Notes: generated by a model not told the origin, from the sequence alone. DNA of 64,000 bases from Bradyrhizobium nitroreducens (GCF_002776695.1 NZ_LFJC01000003.1:1064132-1128131), one strand, 5' to 3'; positions 29,192 through 38,517 are shown, counted from the stretch's first letter. Translations and numbers: made by a program.

Positions 29192-29584
29192 TCACCGCAA
29201 CAATCGCAGGAGTGCGCGGCCGGCGCGCGAGTTCAGCTCCTTCGCATCCAGCGTTCCGTCCTTGTCGGGATTGGCTGCGTTGAAGCGCTGCTCGACCACG
29301 GACAGATATTCGTCGAGCGTCAGGGTCCCGTCGCGATCGGGATCTGCGGCGGCGAGCTCTTTCGCCGACAGCCGGCCGCGCAATTCGCGTGCATCGAGCG
29401 TGCCGTCATGATCGGGATCGAGCTTTGCGAACGTGGCGGCGGCCGCCTTCTTCACCTCGGCAAGATCGAGCGTGCCGTCATTGTCGGTGTCGAACAACTT
29501 GACTGCGTTGCCGGAGGCGGACCACGCCGGACCGGACAACAATGCAATGGTGAGCGCAAGCGCAACCGAGCGACGCGAAATCAT
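29192..29584 (-). CDS. lanM: Lanmodulin-like four-EF-hand periplasmic protein
   Basis: Exported 130-residue protein with signal MISRRSVALALTIALLSGPAWS. Four 12-residue EF loops are present: DTDNDGTLDLAE (32-43), DPDHDGTLDARE (56-67), DPDRDGTLTLDE (81-92) and NPDKDGTLDAKE (105-116). Loops 2-4 have Pro at position 2, the hallmark of lanmodulin. Loop spacing (24, 25, 24) and the Asn at position 1 of loop 4 match Methylorubrum extorquens LanM as I remember it. Differences: loop 1 has Thr instead of Pro, loop 3 has Thr instead of Asp at position 9. GGAGG precedes ATG 29584. It is divergent from a lanthanide-type PQQ dehydrogenase. A picomolar lanthanide-binding role is inferred from family. Confidence 0.88.
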   Translation of the reverse strand: MISRRSVALALTIALLSGPAWSASGNAVKLFDTDNDGTLDLAEVKKAAAATFAKLDPDHDGTLDARELRGRLSAKELAAADPDRDGTLTLDEYLSVVEQRFNAANPDKDGTLDAKELNSRAGRALLRLLR

Positions 29585-29915
29585 CAAGACCTCCCAGATG
29601 AAGAGCCCAGGTTCGGGCGGGACATAACGACATAAATCCCACAAGCGCCCCCCGGTTCAAGTCCGGAATTGCAACTTGCGCGCGCGCCAACCGCGGAACC
29701 CTGGCAGGGCCGCCGCCCGGAGCTGCTTCGCGTCGCGGAATTTTTTCAGCGTCTCCACGCAAGTGAGTCCGCTGCCGTCAGGTTTCCGTAAGGTGACCGC
29801 CAGCTGCGTCCAACGATATCGGCACGACACTTACGACTTTCGTATTGACGCGTTTTGGTTTCCGACGGAGTGTTGCTCCCGCAGCGTCAAAAGGCGCGCA
29901 TATTGGGAGGAACGG
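29585..29915. promoter_or_regulatory. Divergent control region of lanM and PQQ dehydrogenase
   Basis: A 331-base gap between divergent starts. TTGACGC at 29845-29851 recurs inverted as GCGTCAA at 29884-29890. These could be regulator half-sites or a -35 element. GGGAGGAA precedes the dehydrogenase ATG. No confident -10 box is seen. Confidence 0.4.
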
Positions 29916-31580
29916 ATGAAACGCTTTGCGATGGCCGCGAGCCTCGTCATGCTTGCATCGACGTGTGCAAGTGCACAGACCACCGAGCAACTGGTCAAAG
30001 GCGCGACCGATACATCGAACGTTCTCAACTATGGGATGGGCTACAATCTGCAGCGCTTCTCGACGCTGAACCAGATCAACAAGGACAGCGTCAAGAACCT
30101 CGTCCCGGTCTGGAATTACTCTTTCAACGACGATCGCAGCGAGGAATCGCAGCCGCTGGTGTACCAGGGCGTGATCTACGTGACCTCGCACAATGCGACC
30201 ATGGCGGTCGACGCCAAGACCGGCAAGCAGATCTGGAAGACCAAGGTCGAATATCCCGCCGAGACGCCGCGCATCGTCTGCTGCGGCATCATCAACCGCG
30301 GCGCGGCGCTGTTCGACGGCAAGGTGTTCCGCACCACGCTCGACGCCAACGTGATCGCGCTCGACGCCAAGACCGGCAAGGAGCTGTGGCGGCAGAAGGC
30401 GGCGGACATCAAGGAAGGCTATTCGATGACGGTGGCCCCGCTGGTCGCCGACGGCGTCGTCATCACCGGCATCTCCGGCGCCGAGTTCGGCACCAGGGGC
30501 TTCATCGACGGCTGGGATCCGGCAACGGGCAAACATCTCTGGCGCACCCATTCGATCCCCTCGCCGGACGAGCCCGGCGGCGACACCTGGAAGGGCGACA
30601 CCTGGAAGCTCGGCGGCGGCTCGACATGGATCACCGGCTCTTACGACCCCGAACTGAACACCGTGTATTGGGGCATCGGCAATCCCGGACCGTTCAATTC
30701 GGCGGTGCGTCCCGGCGACAACCTCTACACCTGCTCCGTGCTGGCGATGGATCCCAAGACCGGCAAGATCAAGTGGCATTACCAGTTCTCGCCGAACAAT
30801 CCGTTCGACTATGACAGCGTGGCCGAGATGGTCCTCGCCGACATGAATGTCGAGGGCAAGCCGACCAAGGTGCTGATGGATGCCAACCGCAACGGCTTCT
30901 TCTACGTGCTCGACCGCACCAACGGAAAGCTGCTGGCGGCCAATCCTTACGTGAAGGTCAATTGGGCGACCGGCGTCGACATGAAGACCGGGCGTCCGAT
31001 CGAGACCGACGTCGCCAAGGATGCGCGCGAGGGCAAGAAGGTGACGGTCTATCCGTCGATCCTCGGCGGCAAGAACTGGGAGCCGATGTCGTTCAATCCG
31101 CAGACCGGCCTCGCCTACGCCAACACGCTCAACTTCGGCGGCAAGTACAAGGCCGAGCCCGTCACCTTCAAGCAGGGTGAATGGTATCTCGGCATGGACC
31201 TGACCGATCCCTGGGAGTTCGGGGACGGCCCGCGCGGTCACCTCAAGGCCATCGATCCCATGACCGGCAAGTCGAAATGGGAAGCGCCGAGCGACATTCC
31301 GCGCTTCTCGGGCGTGCTGTCGACCGCAGGCGGCGTCGTGTTCTCGGGCGCCCTCACCGGCGAATTCGAAGCCTTCGACGCCGACACCGGCAAGAAGCTC
31401 TGGCAATTCCAGACCGGGTCCGGCATCGAGGGCCAGCCGGTGACCTGGCAGCAGGATGGCGTGCAATATGTCGCGGTGACATCAGGCTATGGCGGCGTCT
31501 ACTCGTTGTTCTCCGGCGACGAGCGGCTTGCCAAGGTGCCGCCCGGCGGCTCGCTCTGGGTTTTTGCAATCAAGCAGTAA
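29916..31580 (+). CDS. PQQ-dependent alcohol dehydrogenase, lanthanide type (ExaF/PedH-like)
   Basis: Periplasmic quinoprotein of 554 residues oxidising alcohols with PQQ. Signal MKRFAMAASLVMLASTCASA, then repeated propeller W-motifs ([13 protein letters not shown] and others). The vicinal disulfide is Cys122-Cys123 in VCCG. The catalytic Asp298 is followed two residues later by Asp300 in FDYDSVAEM; that second Asp marks lanthanide-dependent enzymes. No haem domain is present. NNPFDYD resembles ExaF/PedH more than XoxF, which has [15 protein letters not shown] precedes ATG 29916. The next genes encode a cytochrome c and an MxaJ-like protein, a typical trio. Confidence 0.93.
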   Translation: MKRFAMAASLVMLASTCASAQTTEQLVKGATDTSNVLNYGMGYNLQRFSTLNQINKDSVKNLVPVWNYSFNDDRSEESQPLVYQGVIYVTSHNATMAVDAKTGKQIWKTKVEYPAETPRIVCCGIINRGAALFDGKVFRTTLDANVIALDAKTGKELWRQKAADIKEGYSMTVAPLVADGVVITGISGAEFGTRGFIDGWDPATGKHLWRTHSIPSPDEPGGDTWKGDTWKLGGGSTWITGSYDPELNTVYWGIGNPGPFNSAVRPGDNLYTCSVLAMDPKTGKIKWHYQFSPNNPFDYDSVAEMVLADMNVEGKPTKVLMDANRNGFFYVLDRTNGKLLAANPYVKVNWATGVDMKTGRPIETDVAKDAREGKKVTVYPSILGGKNWEPMSFNPQTGLAYANTLNFGGKYKAEPVTFKQGEWYLGMDLTDPWEFGDGPRGHLKAIDPMTGKSKWEAPSDIPRFSGVLSTAGGVVFSGALTGEFEAFDADTGKKLWQFQTGSGIEGQPVTWQQDGVQYVAVTSGYGGVYSLFSGDERLAKVPPGGSLWVFAIKQ

Positions 31581-31589
31581 TCCGGTGCA

Positions 31590-31946
31590 ATGCTGAAAGT
31601 GGTCTCTCACAAGACGGCGGCGATCCTCGCCGCCGTCGCGGGGCTGACGGTCGCGCTTGCGGCGACCGTCCGCGCCTCGGACGACGCAAGCGGCAATCCC
31701 ATGCAGGCACAGATCGACCACGGCAAGTCGACCTATGCTTCGAAATGCTCGCACTGCCATGGCCCTAATCTGATGAACTCCGGCACTATCACCCCGGACC
31801 TGCGTGCCTTTCCCGACGACAAGACGCGGTTCGTCACCACCGTGAAGAACGGCAAGAATAACAGGATGCCGCCTTGGGGCGACATTCTCAACGACGAGGA
31901 GATCGGCAATCTCTGGGCGTTCGTCTCCAGCCGGAGGAAGCCATGA
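31590..31946 (+). CDS. Periplasmic cytochrome c for PQQ dehydrogenase
   Basis: A 118-residue class I cytochrome c: signal in the first 30 residues, haem motif CSHCH, axial Met probably in NNRMPPWGDIL. It lies 9 bases after the dehydrogenase and overlaps the next gene (ATGA). It is the probable electron acceptor of the PQQ enzyme, passing electrons to a terminal oxidase. Confidence 0.92.
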   Translation: MLKVVSHKTAAILAAVAGLTVALAATVRASDDASGNPMQAQIDHGKSTYASKCSHCHGPNLMNSGTITPDLRAFPDDKTRFVTTVKNGKNNRMPPWGDILNDEEIGNLWAFVSSRRKP

Positions 31947-32872
31947 GGGGCCGGCGTGCTGCATGGAGCCTTGCGGCCTTGCTTTCGACGATGGCGTCGG
32001 TCGCCGTGGCGGCCGACGATCCCTTGCGGATCTGTCTCGACGAGGACCGGCCGCCGCTCTCGATGCACCACCGCGGCAAGCCGGATGCCGGATTCGATGT
32101 GCTGCTGGCGCAGGCGGTCGCGGAACGGCTCGGACGGTCGCTGGCGATCCAGTGGTTCGAGAGCAAGCTGGACGAGGATTCCAGCCCGCAGCTGGAGGCC
32201 AACGCATTGCTCTCGGATGGGCGCTGCTCGCTGGTCGGCGGTTACGCGCTGACGCAGGATTCGCTGGTCGTCCCCGGGATGAAGACGGCGCGCTTGCCTG
32301 ACTTCGCCGGGGCCACGCGCGACGATCGGCGGCGCCGCGTCGCGCTCGGCGTGCTCGCGCCGAGCCAGCCTTACGTCTATTCGCCGATGACAGTGGTGCT
32401 CGGGCCGAAGGCAAACGGCCGCAAGATCGGCGACATCGGCGATCTCGCCGGCCTTCGTCTGGTCATCGAAAGCGGCTCGCTCGGCGACGCCGTCCTGATG
32501 ACCTTCGACAAGGGACGGCTGATCGACAACATCACCCATCTCGTCCCTGGCCGCGACGATCTCCTGGGCGCGCTCCAGCGCGGCGACTATGACGCAACGC
32601 TGATCGACCTCGGCCGCTTCGACGCCCATCGTACCGCGCACCCCGACACCGCACTCTCAGCGTCCGGGTATTATTATCCGATCGGCGCCAATCGCGGCTA
32701 TGTCGGCCTCGGCAGCGATCCCGCGCTGATCGAGGCCGTCAACAAGGCGCTGAGCGCCCTTGCGACGGAAGGCAAGATCGCCGAATTCGGCAAGCAGGCC
32801 GGCCTCACCTATCTGCCGCCACGCGAGCCCGCCATTCTGGGCGACGTGTGGACGAAGATCATTCAGCGGTGA
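31943..32872 (+). CDS. MxaJ/XoxJ-like periplasmic binding protein
   Basis: A 309-residue periplasmic protein with signal MRGRRAAWSLAALLSTMASVAVA and the solute-binding fold (LRICLDEDRPPLSMHHRGKPD). It is the second member of this family in the window. By analogy with XoxJ it would help activate the dehydrogenase two genes upstream. ATG 31943 overlaps the cytochrome stop; longer in-frame sequence is rejected. Confidence 0.88.
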   Translation: MRGRRAAWSLAALLSTMASVAVAADDPLRICLDEDRPPLSMHHRGKPDAGFDVLLAQAVAERLGRSLAIQWFESKLDEDSSPQLEANALLSDGRCSLVGGYALTQDSLVVPGMKTARLPDFAGATRDDRRRRVALGVLAPSQPYVYSPMTVVLGPKANGRKIGDIGDLAGLRLVIESGSLGDAVLMTFDKGRLIDNITHLVPGRDDLLGALQRGDYDATLIDLGRFDAHRTAHPDTALSASGYYYPIGANRGYVGLGSDPALIEAVNKALSALATEGKIAEFGKQAGLTYLPPREPAILGDVWTKIIQR

Positions 32873-32880
32873 TTGGAAAG

Positions 32881-32965
32881 GGCTCTGGTGCCCGGACGCG
32901 CTGCAACGCCTCTTAACCTTGCAGCGCAGAGCCGCTGGAGAAGCGCTGCACTGCGTCCGGCGTAC
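32881..32965. repeat. Imperfect palindromic element, possible terminator
   Basis: GCGCTGCAA (32898-32906) pairs with TTGCAGCGC (32919-32927). Outside it, GGCTCTG (32881) pairs with CAGAGCC (32927). GGACGC (32894-32899) also recurs inverted as GCGTCC (32953-32958). It lies just after the XoxJ-like gene and may end that operon. Confidence 0.45.
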
Positions 32966-33081
32966 GGAGGCCGCGCCCACCATGCCCCACTCCGTCCGAC
33001 GCAATGCGCCAATCTGTCTCGCCTGACGCCCGTGGCAGCGCCTGCCTGGTGCAGTACCCTCCAGGGAACCGGGAGAGAATC

Positions 33082-34071
33082 ATGTCCAAGAAAATCGATC
33101 GCCGCCACTTCATCGCCGCCGGAGCCGGCGCGTTCGCGATGCCCTTTGTCTCGCGCAGCGCTTCAGCACAAGGCAGCTGGCCGTCGCGGCAGATCCGCAT
33201 GATCTGCAGCTATCCCGCCGGCGGGCAGACCGACCTGCTCGCGCGCGCCTATGGCGAATTCATCTCCAAGCAAGTCGGCAAGACCGTGGTCGTCGAAAAC
33301 AAGCCCGGCGCCTCCGGCGCGATCGGCACGGCGGAAGTCGCCCGCGCCGAGCCCGACGGCCACACCATCCTGTGCTCGATCTCGACCACCTACATCATGA
33401 ACCGCGTGGTGATGAAGAATCCCGGCTACGACATGGACAAGGATTTGACGCTCGTCAGCGTCATTCCGGGCGCCGGCCTGCTGCTGGTTGCGAACCCGAA
33501 GACCGGGGTCAAGACGCTGGAGGATTTCGTCGCCTTCGCGCGCAAGAGCGGCAAGGTGAACTTCGGCACCTACAGCGCAGGCTCGGCCCCGCACATGACG
33601 ATCAACGAGCTCAACAAGCAGTACGGGCTGAGCATCGAGCCGGTCCATTATCGCGGCGAGGCTCCGATGTGGACCGGGATGCTCGAAGGCACCCTCGATG
33701 CCGCGATGGGAAGCTACACGGCCGCACAATCGGTCCTGCAGAGCGACCGCGGCACCGTATTCGCGGTGCATTCGAAGAAGGTCGACGCGATCCCCGCGAT
33801 CAAGACCCTTCCCGAGCAAGGCGCGACGTCGAAATTCTTCACCGTGAGCGGCTTCTCGGGATGGGCGGTGCCGAAGGCGACGCCGCAGGCGGTCGTCGAC
33901 CGCATGGCGGAGCTGTGCGTTGCCGCCAACAGCGATCCCAAGGTGAAGGAGGTACTCGCGACCTTCGTGCTCGAGCCGGCGATCGGCTTCAAGGAGACCA
34001 ATGCGCTGTATCAGCGCGAGCTGCCGATCTGGATCGAGAGCGCGAAGTCGCTCGGCCTCGAGCCGGCCTAG
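33082..34071 (+). CDS. Tripartite tricarboxylate transporter binding protein (Bug/TctC family)
   Basis: Periplasmic Bug-type receptor of 329 residues. Signal region MSKKIDRRHFIAAGAGAFA is twin-arginine-like. The core IRMICSYPAGGQTDLLARAYGE and VVVENKPGASGAIGTAEVAR is diagnostic. Such proteins bind carboxylates and work with TctA/TctB permeases; none is adjacent, which is usual for this large family. ATG 33082 is chosen for the signal. Confidence 0.9.
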   Translation: MSKKIDRRHFIAAGAGAFAMPFVSRSASAQGSWPSRQIRMICSYPAGGQTDLLARAYGEFISKQVGKTVVVENKPGASGAIGTAEVARAEPDGHTILCSISTTYIMNRVVMKNPGYDMDKDLTLVSVIPGAGLLLVANPKTGVKTLEDFVAFARKSGKVNFGTYSAGSAPHMTINELNKQYGLSIEPVHYRGEAPMWTGMLEGTLDAAMGSYTAAQSVLQSDRGTVFAVHSKKVDAIPAIKTLPEQGATSKFFTVSGFSGWAVPKATPQAVVDRMAELCVAANSDPKVKEVLATFVLEPAIGFKETNALYQRELPIWIESAKSLGLEPA

Positions 34072-34197
34072 GCGTCGAGCTGCCGGCCGGCGCGCCGACC
34101 GCCCCTTTCCCGCCCCGGAATCCGACCAAAGCCTAGTGTCGGACGTGCATTTTCCCGCTATGATTGCCCGCGCACGCGGACAAGAAGGGCCGATCGC

Positions 34198-34623
34198 ATG
34201 ACACCGGATGCAGTCGCCGTCGCCGTTATGGTCATCCTGCTGTTTCCGATGGGCTATTTCACGCTGGCCTCGCCCGCCTTCCTGCTGGTGAGGCTGGACA
34301 TTCAGCCCGTCGCCCAATTGCTGCGCGGCATGTTCAACGCCCATTTCCTGGTGATGCGGGTCGCCGCCCTCATCGGGACCGTGGCCCTCCTCCTCGACGG
34401 CCGCCTGCTCGCTGCATTGGGTGTCGGCATGATCGCAGCGCTGGCGATCTGGGGACGCCGCTGGTTCATGCAAAGGGTCGACGAACAGCTCGGCGCGAGG
34501 GAGGCCGGCGACACCGATGCGCCGCGCCGGCTGCGGCGGCTGCATTGGAGCGGAATGCTCGCCAATGCGGTGCTGCTCGTCGCGCTCCTGGCGGGCATTC
34601 CCTATATCGCGACGTCAGCGTGA
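34198..34623 (+). CDS. Small integral membrane protein
   Basis: 141 residues with four likely membrane helices (AVAVMVILLFPMGYFTLA, VMRVAALIGTVALLL, LAALGVGMIAALAIW, NAVLLVALLAGIPYI). One charged loop contains RRWFMQRVDEQL. I see no motif of known function, though the layout resembles DUF1772-like membrane proteins. It stands alone. Confidence 0.65.
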   Translation: MTPDAVAVAVMVILLFPMGYFTLASPAFLLVRLDIQPVAQLLRGMFNAHFLVMRVAALIGTVALLLDGRLLAALGVGMIAALAIWGRRWFMQRVDEQLGAREAGDTDAPRRLRRLHWSGMLANAVLLVALLAGIPYIATSA

Positions 34624-34729
34624 CGAACCGCATCGGCGGAAACGCAGCTCCTGCGCCGCGATCCCTCCCTCCACGAGGTCACACCTGAAGCTCTCCGCAA
34701 GAGCCTTTCACCGAGTGTGAGCCGGCACG

Positions 34730-34758
34730 TTGTCTCAGGTTGCATTTTTCGATATAAT
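34730..34758 (+). promoter_or_regulatory. Sigma-70-type promoter of the small Cys-rich protein gene
   Basis: TTGTCT (34730-34735), a 17-base spacer and a perfect TATAAT (34753-34758) predict a start near 34765, about 40 bases before the ATG at 34806. It is the clearest housekeeping promoter in the window. Confidence 0.7.
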
Positions 34759-34765
34759 GCACCTG

Positions 34766-34784
34766 GGATAGCGTAACGCTATCC
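34766..34784 (+). promoter_or_regulatory. Perfect palindrome at the predicted transcription start
   Basis: GGATAGCGT-A-ACGCTATCC is a 9-bp perfect inverted repeat with a 1-base centre, starting where the TATAAT promoter should initiate. It could be a repressor operator, or part of a 5' leader structure. Confidence 0.55.
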
Positions 34785-34805
34785 TCCATTCAGGAGAAGA
34801 AGGCG

Positions 34806-35078
34806 ATGAAAGCTCCAGTTTTTCTTCTTGCCGGCCTGACCATTCTGTCGATCAGCGCAGCCAATGCTGCGCCCAAGAGCACCGACGCCTCGATCTCGGC
34901 AACGAAGGTCAGCTCGGTCGCATGCTCCACCTCGGGTGGCGGCTTCGGGTCCTATCCATCGGGCTGCCGCAACGCAGCCAACTTCAAGACCTACAACGAG
35001 TGCAAGGAATCCGGCGTCAAGCGCGGTTGGCGGCACGAGGACATGGCCTGGTATTGCAGCGGCCTGGGACTGCAGTAA
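34806..35078 (+). CDS. Small exported Cys-rich protein (90 aa)
   Basis: 90 residues with signal MKAPVFLLAGLTILSISAANA. The mature part has four cysteines (VACST, SGCRN, NECKE, WYCSG), enough for two disulfides, and aromatic residues near the C-terminus. AGGAG precedes the ATG. It has a strong sigma-70 promoter and a palindrome at its start. The function is unknown. Confidence 0.75.
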   Translation: MKAPVFLLAGLTILSISAANAAPKSTDASISATKVSSVACSTSGGGFGSYPSGCRNAANFKTYNECKESGVKRGWRHEDMAWYCSGLGLQ

Positions 35079-35159
35079 CCATCAGCAGCGCACGACGCGC
35101 AGTGCGGCGGCTACCTCACGAACGCCTTCGATCAATCAAGTCAAGATGTCCGGCAAGCA

Positions 35160-35182
35160 AGGAAGGGCGATGCGCCCTTCCT
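35160..35182. terminator. Bidirectional terminator hairpin before araC-type gene end
   Basis: AGGAAGGGCG, loop ATG, CGCCCTTCCT is a perfect 10-bp stem ending 1 base before the AraC gene's stop codon. It separates the small exported protein gene from the convergent regulator gene. Confidence 0.7.
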
Positions 35183-35183
35183 G

Positions 35184-36152
35184 CTAATGCTCGCCCGAGC
35201 TGGCCGCGCCCTGCTGCGCCTTGTGGATCGAGGACGGCACCACGCCGAAATATTTGCGGAACACCCGGCTGAAATGCGACGAGCTGGAGAAGCCCCAGGA
35301 GAACGCGACGTCGGTGATGGTCTTGCCGGCGTGGGCCTCGAGCTCCTGGCGGCAGTTCTGCAAACGCGCCTGCCAGATGTAGTCGCTCACCGTGGTGCCG
35401 CGCTCCGAGAACAGCATGTGCAGATAGCGCTTGGAGCAGCCGAGCTCGGCCGAGATCTGGTCGATGCACAGATCCGGATCGCGCAAGTGCTCGCGTATGA
35501 AGAACTGCGCGCGCACGTACATCGCCTCGGGCCCGACACGGTCGAACATCGTGTCGGCTTCGCGCAGCGGCAGCAGCAGCAAATCGATCAGCGAATCGGC
35601 AACGCCGACCGCGCTGTTCGCCGACAGCTTCGCCGCCTCGTCGAAGGTCGCATGGACGAAATCGTGGGCGATCCGCCCCGTGCCCGTCTTCGCCGACAGC
35701 TTGCAGGCGGGCATCCGCTGCGAGGGGAAGCCGCGGTCGCGCAGCAGCGCCTTCGGCACGATCACCACGTCGTGACGGGTGAAGGCGGGGCTGATGATCG
35801 AATGCGGACAGGAGACGTCATAGGCGATGATGTCGCCGGGATTGATTTCGATGTGGCGGCCTTCTTGTTCAAAATAAGACACGCCGTAGGTCTGGAAGTG
35901 AATCTTGATATAGGGGTGCTCATTGGCCTTGGCGCGCGCCAGCGTGTGCGCGATGCGATGCTGGCTCACCTCGATCTGGCACAGCTTCAGGCGCGAGACA
36001 CTCGTGTAGTCAATGCGGCCTTCGAGCGAGGACGCTTCCAGCGGATCGACGTCGAAATGCCCACACAGGCTCGTCAGCCCGTCGATCCAGCTTTGGATCT
36101 GGCGCTTCGGCGTCATGCCGGTCGTCGAGAGCGTGTGAATGGTGTCGGACAT
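35184..36152 (-). CDS. AraC family transcriptional regulator
   Basis: Regulator of 322 residues. The N-terminal cupin-like AraC-binding domain (about 30-200) includes IEINPGDIIAYDVSCPHSI. The C-terminal double helix-turn-helix is LCIDQISAELGCSKRYLHMLFSE and ITDVAFSWGFSSSSHFSRVFRKYFG. ATG 36152 (MSDTIHTL) is chosen because upstream in-frame sequence is low quality. It is divergent from xoxF across a 514-base gap and is the obvious candidate regulator of the xoxF operon, though that is inferred from position. Confidence 0.92.
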   Translation of the reverse strand: MSDTIHTLSTTGMTPKRQIQSWIDGLTSLCGHFDVDPLEASSLEGRIDYTSVSRLKLCQIEVSQHRIAHTLARAKANEHPYIKIHFQTYGVSYFEQEGRHIEINPGDIIAYDVSCPHSIISPAFTRHDVVIVPKALLRDRGFPSQRMPACKLSAKTGTGRIAHDFVHATFDEAAKLSANSAVGVADSLIDLLLLPLREADTMFDRVGPEAMYVRAQFFIREHLRDPDLCIDQISAELGCSKRYLHMLFSERGTTVSDYIWQARLQNCRQELEAHAGKTITDVAFSWGFSSSSHFSRVFRKYFGVVPSSIHKAQQGAASSGEH

Positions 36153-36666
36153 TAATCCAGCCACTGGTTTGATCCGGAGATTCGACGCGAATCGCGACCA
36201 GCGCCTGCGCGAGCCCTCAGCCGTGATTGCGTGACGTTTACCTCGAATTTGAGTGGTCTTTTGGTACGAGCGCCATCGTTCCATTGCCACCCTTGAGGGT
36301 TAATCCTCCGCCTTAGTTGCAGCGCCGTCAAGGGGAACCTGAGCGTTGAGAGTGCTGCCAAGCGGTGCGGAAGCCGCTGAATTCGCTACTGCAAAATCAA
36401 ATTCTTTTCCTCCGTGCGCTATCAAGCAAACCGGCTTCCCTCTTGGGCAAGTTTCCCGATGACGAAGTCGTTAGGGATTGCGGCAGGAACAACAAGAACG
36501 GGCCGCTCCTGCAGGCGGACCCGTGGCTCTCATCAGGAGGAGGAAACAGCACAGCATCGTTTCTGGTCCGAAACGTGACCGCCCTGCACGAGCAGACGCC
36601 GGACGAGAAGCCCGGTGAGTTACCAATGCTTCGGGAAAAATAAACGAGACCAACGGAGGAATGACT
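36153..36666. promoter_or_regulatory. Long divergent control region upstream of xoxF
   Basis: 514 bases between the AraC regulator and xoxF hold no convincing gene. A GTG-started frame at 36365-36643 (92 codons) lacks a ribosome site and was not accepted. The region should contain the regulated xoxF promoter; no consensus -35/-10 is evident, consistent with an activator-dependent promoter. Confidence 0.45.
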
Positions 36667-38472
36667 ATGCGCAAGGTGCTACTGGCGACCTTTCTTGGCT
36701 CAGCGGCGGCTCTCGCCGTCGGGAGCGCCTCAGCCAATGACGAGCTGATCAAGATGTCGCAGAACCCGAAAGACTGGGTGATGCCGACCGGCGATTACGC
36801 CAATACCCGCTATTCCAAGCTCAACCAGATCAACGCACAAAACGTAGGCAAGCTCCAGGTCGCCTGGACCTTCTCGACCGGCGTGCTGCGCGGCCATGAA
36901 GGCGGCCCGCTGATCATCGGCAACGTCATGTACGTCCACACGCCGTTCCCGAACAAGGTCTACGCCATTGACCTTTCCAACGAGAACAAGATCATCTGGA
37001 AGTACGAGCCCAAGCAGGATCCGAACGTCATTCCCGTGATGTGCTGCGACACGGTTAACCGTGGTCTGGCCTACGGCGATGGCAAGATCTTCCTGCATCA
37101 GGCCGACACCACTCTCGTCGCGCTCGATGCCAAGACCGGCCAGGTGGCCTGGTCCAGCAAGAACGGCGATCCGAGCAAGGGCGAGACCGGCACGTCGGCG
37201 CCCATGGTCATCAAGGACAAGGTGCTGATCGGCATCTCCGGCGGCGAGTTCGGCGTGCAGGCCCATATGTCGGCCTACGACATCAAGACCGGCAAGCTGG
37301 CATGGCGCGGATATTCGGAAGGACCGGACAACCAGATCCTGGTCGACGCCGAGAAGACCACCGCGCTCGGCAAGCCGGTCGGCAAGGACTCGAGCCTCAA
37401 GACCTGGCAAGGCGATCAGTGGAAGATCGGCGGCGGCGCGACCTGGGGCTGGATCTCCTACGATCCCGAGCTGAACCTCGTCTATTACGGTTCGGGCAAT
37501 CCCTCGACCTGGAATCCGAAGCAGCGCCCCGGCGACAACAAATGGTCGATGACGATCTGGGCGCGCAACCCGGATACCGGCGTAGCCAAGTGGGTCTATC
37601 AGATGACGCCCCACGACGAGTGGGATTATGACGGCGTCAACGAGATGATCCTCTCGGATCAGTCGATCAACGGCCAGCCGCGCAAGCTGCTGACGCACTT
37701 CGATCGTAACGGCCTCGGCTACACGCTCGATCGCGCCACCGGTGAGCTGCTGGTCGCCGAAAAGTACGATCCGAAGGTGAACTGGACCTCCGGCGTCGAC
37801 ATGGACAAGAACTCGCCGACCTACGGCCGTCCGAAGGTGCTCGATGCAGCTTCGACCGACAAGGCGGGCGAGGACCACAATGTGAAGGGCATCTGCCCGG
37901 CCGCGCTCGGCACCAAGGACGAGCAGCCGGCAGCCTACTCGCCGGACACGCAGCTGTTCTACGTTCCGACCAACCACGTCTGCATGGACTACGAGCCGTT
38001 CAAGGTGAGCTACACCGCGGGCCAGCCCTATGTGGGTGCGACGCTCTCGATGTATCCGCCGGCCGGTGAAACCCACATGGGTAACTTCATCGCCTGGGAC
38101 GGCAAGACCGGCAAGATCGTCTGGTCGAACAAGGAGCAGTTCTCGGTCTGGTCGGGTGCGCTCGCAACCGCCGGCGGCGTGGTGTTCTACGGCACGCTCG
38201 AAGGCTACCTGAAGGCGGTCGATGCCAAGACCGGCAAAGAGCTCTACAAGTTCAAGACTCCCTCCGGCATCATCGGCAACGTCACCACCTATGAGAACGG
38301 CGGCAAGCAGTATGTCGCAGTGCTCTCCGGCGTCGGCGGCTGGGCCGGCATTGGTCTGGCCGCAGGCCTGACCGATCCGACCGCAGGTCTCGGCGCGGTG
38401 GGTGGCTACGCGGCCCTCAGCAACTACACCGCTCTCGGCGGTACGCTGACCGTGTTCTCGCTGCCGAACTAG
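36667..38472 (+). CDS. xoxF: Lanthanide-dependent methanol dehydrogenase XoxF
   Basis: Periplasmic PQQ methanol dehydrogenase of 601 residues. Signal [23 protein letters not shown]; vicinal disulfide Cys126-Cys127 in VMCCD; catalytic Asp320 and lanthanide-ligating Asp322 in [12 protein letters not shown]. The Asp two residues on is Ala in calcium-type MxaF, so this is a XoxF (most like XoxF5). ATG 36667 is chosen because GGAGGA then lies 6 bases upstream; ATG 36661 touches it. It heads an operon with cytochrome c, formaldehyde dehydrogenase and gfa. The AraC gene is divergent. Confidence 0.97.
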   Translation: MRKVLLATFLGSAAALAVGSASANDELIKMSQNPKDWVMPTGDYANTRYSKLNQINAQNVGKLQVAWTFSTGVLRGHEGGPLIIGNVMYVHTPFPNKVYAIDLSNENKIIWKYEPKQDPNVIPVMCCDTVNRGLAYGDGKIFLHQADTTLVALDAKTGQVAWSSKNGDPSKGETGTSAPMVIKDKVLIGISGGEFGVQAHMSAYDIKTGKLAWRGYSEGPDNQILVDAEKTTALGKPVGKDSSLKTWQGDQWKIGGGATWGWISYDPELNLVYYGSGNPSTWNPKQRPGDNKWSMTIWARNPDTGVAKWVYQMTPHDEWDYDGVNEMILSDQSINGQPRKLLTHFDRNGLGYTLDRATGELLVAEKYDPKVNWTSGVDMDKNSPTYGRPKVLDAASTDKAGEDHNVKGICPAALGTKDEQPAAYSPDTQLFYVPTNHVCMDYEPFKVSYTAGQPYVGATLSMYPPAGETHMGNFIAWDGKTGKIVWSNKEQFSVWSGALATAGGVVFYGTLEGYLKAVDAKTGKELYKFKTPSGIIGNVTTYENGGKQYVAVLSGVGGWAGIGLAAGLTDPTAGLGAVGGYAALSNYTALGGTLTVFSLPN

Positions 38473-38488
38473 GCCCATCAGCATCGCT

Positions 38489-38517
38489 CCGGCGCGTGGA
38501 TCGACTCCACGCGCCGG
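38489..38517. promoter_or_regulatory. Intercistronic hairpin between xoxF and its cytochrome gene
   Basis: CCGGCGCGTGGA, loop TCGAC, TCCACGCGCCGG is a perfect 12-bp stem 17 bases after the xoxF stop and 27 before the next ATG. No T run follows. It may protect the xoxF message or partly end transcription, giving more XoxF than cytochrome. Confidence 0.7.

Noticed and set aside
34081..34197. Possible extra gene between the Bug receptor and membrane protein
   Set aside because: Short, no ribosome site and no consistent codon pattern.
36365..36643. GTG-started 92-codon frame upstream of xoxF
   Set aside because: No ribosome site, no recognisable domain, and it lies in the expected xoxF control region.
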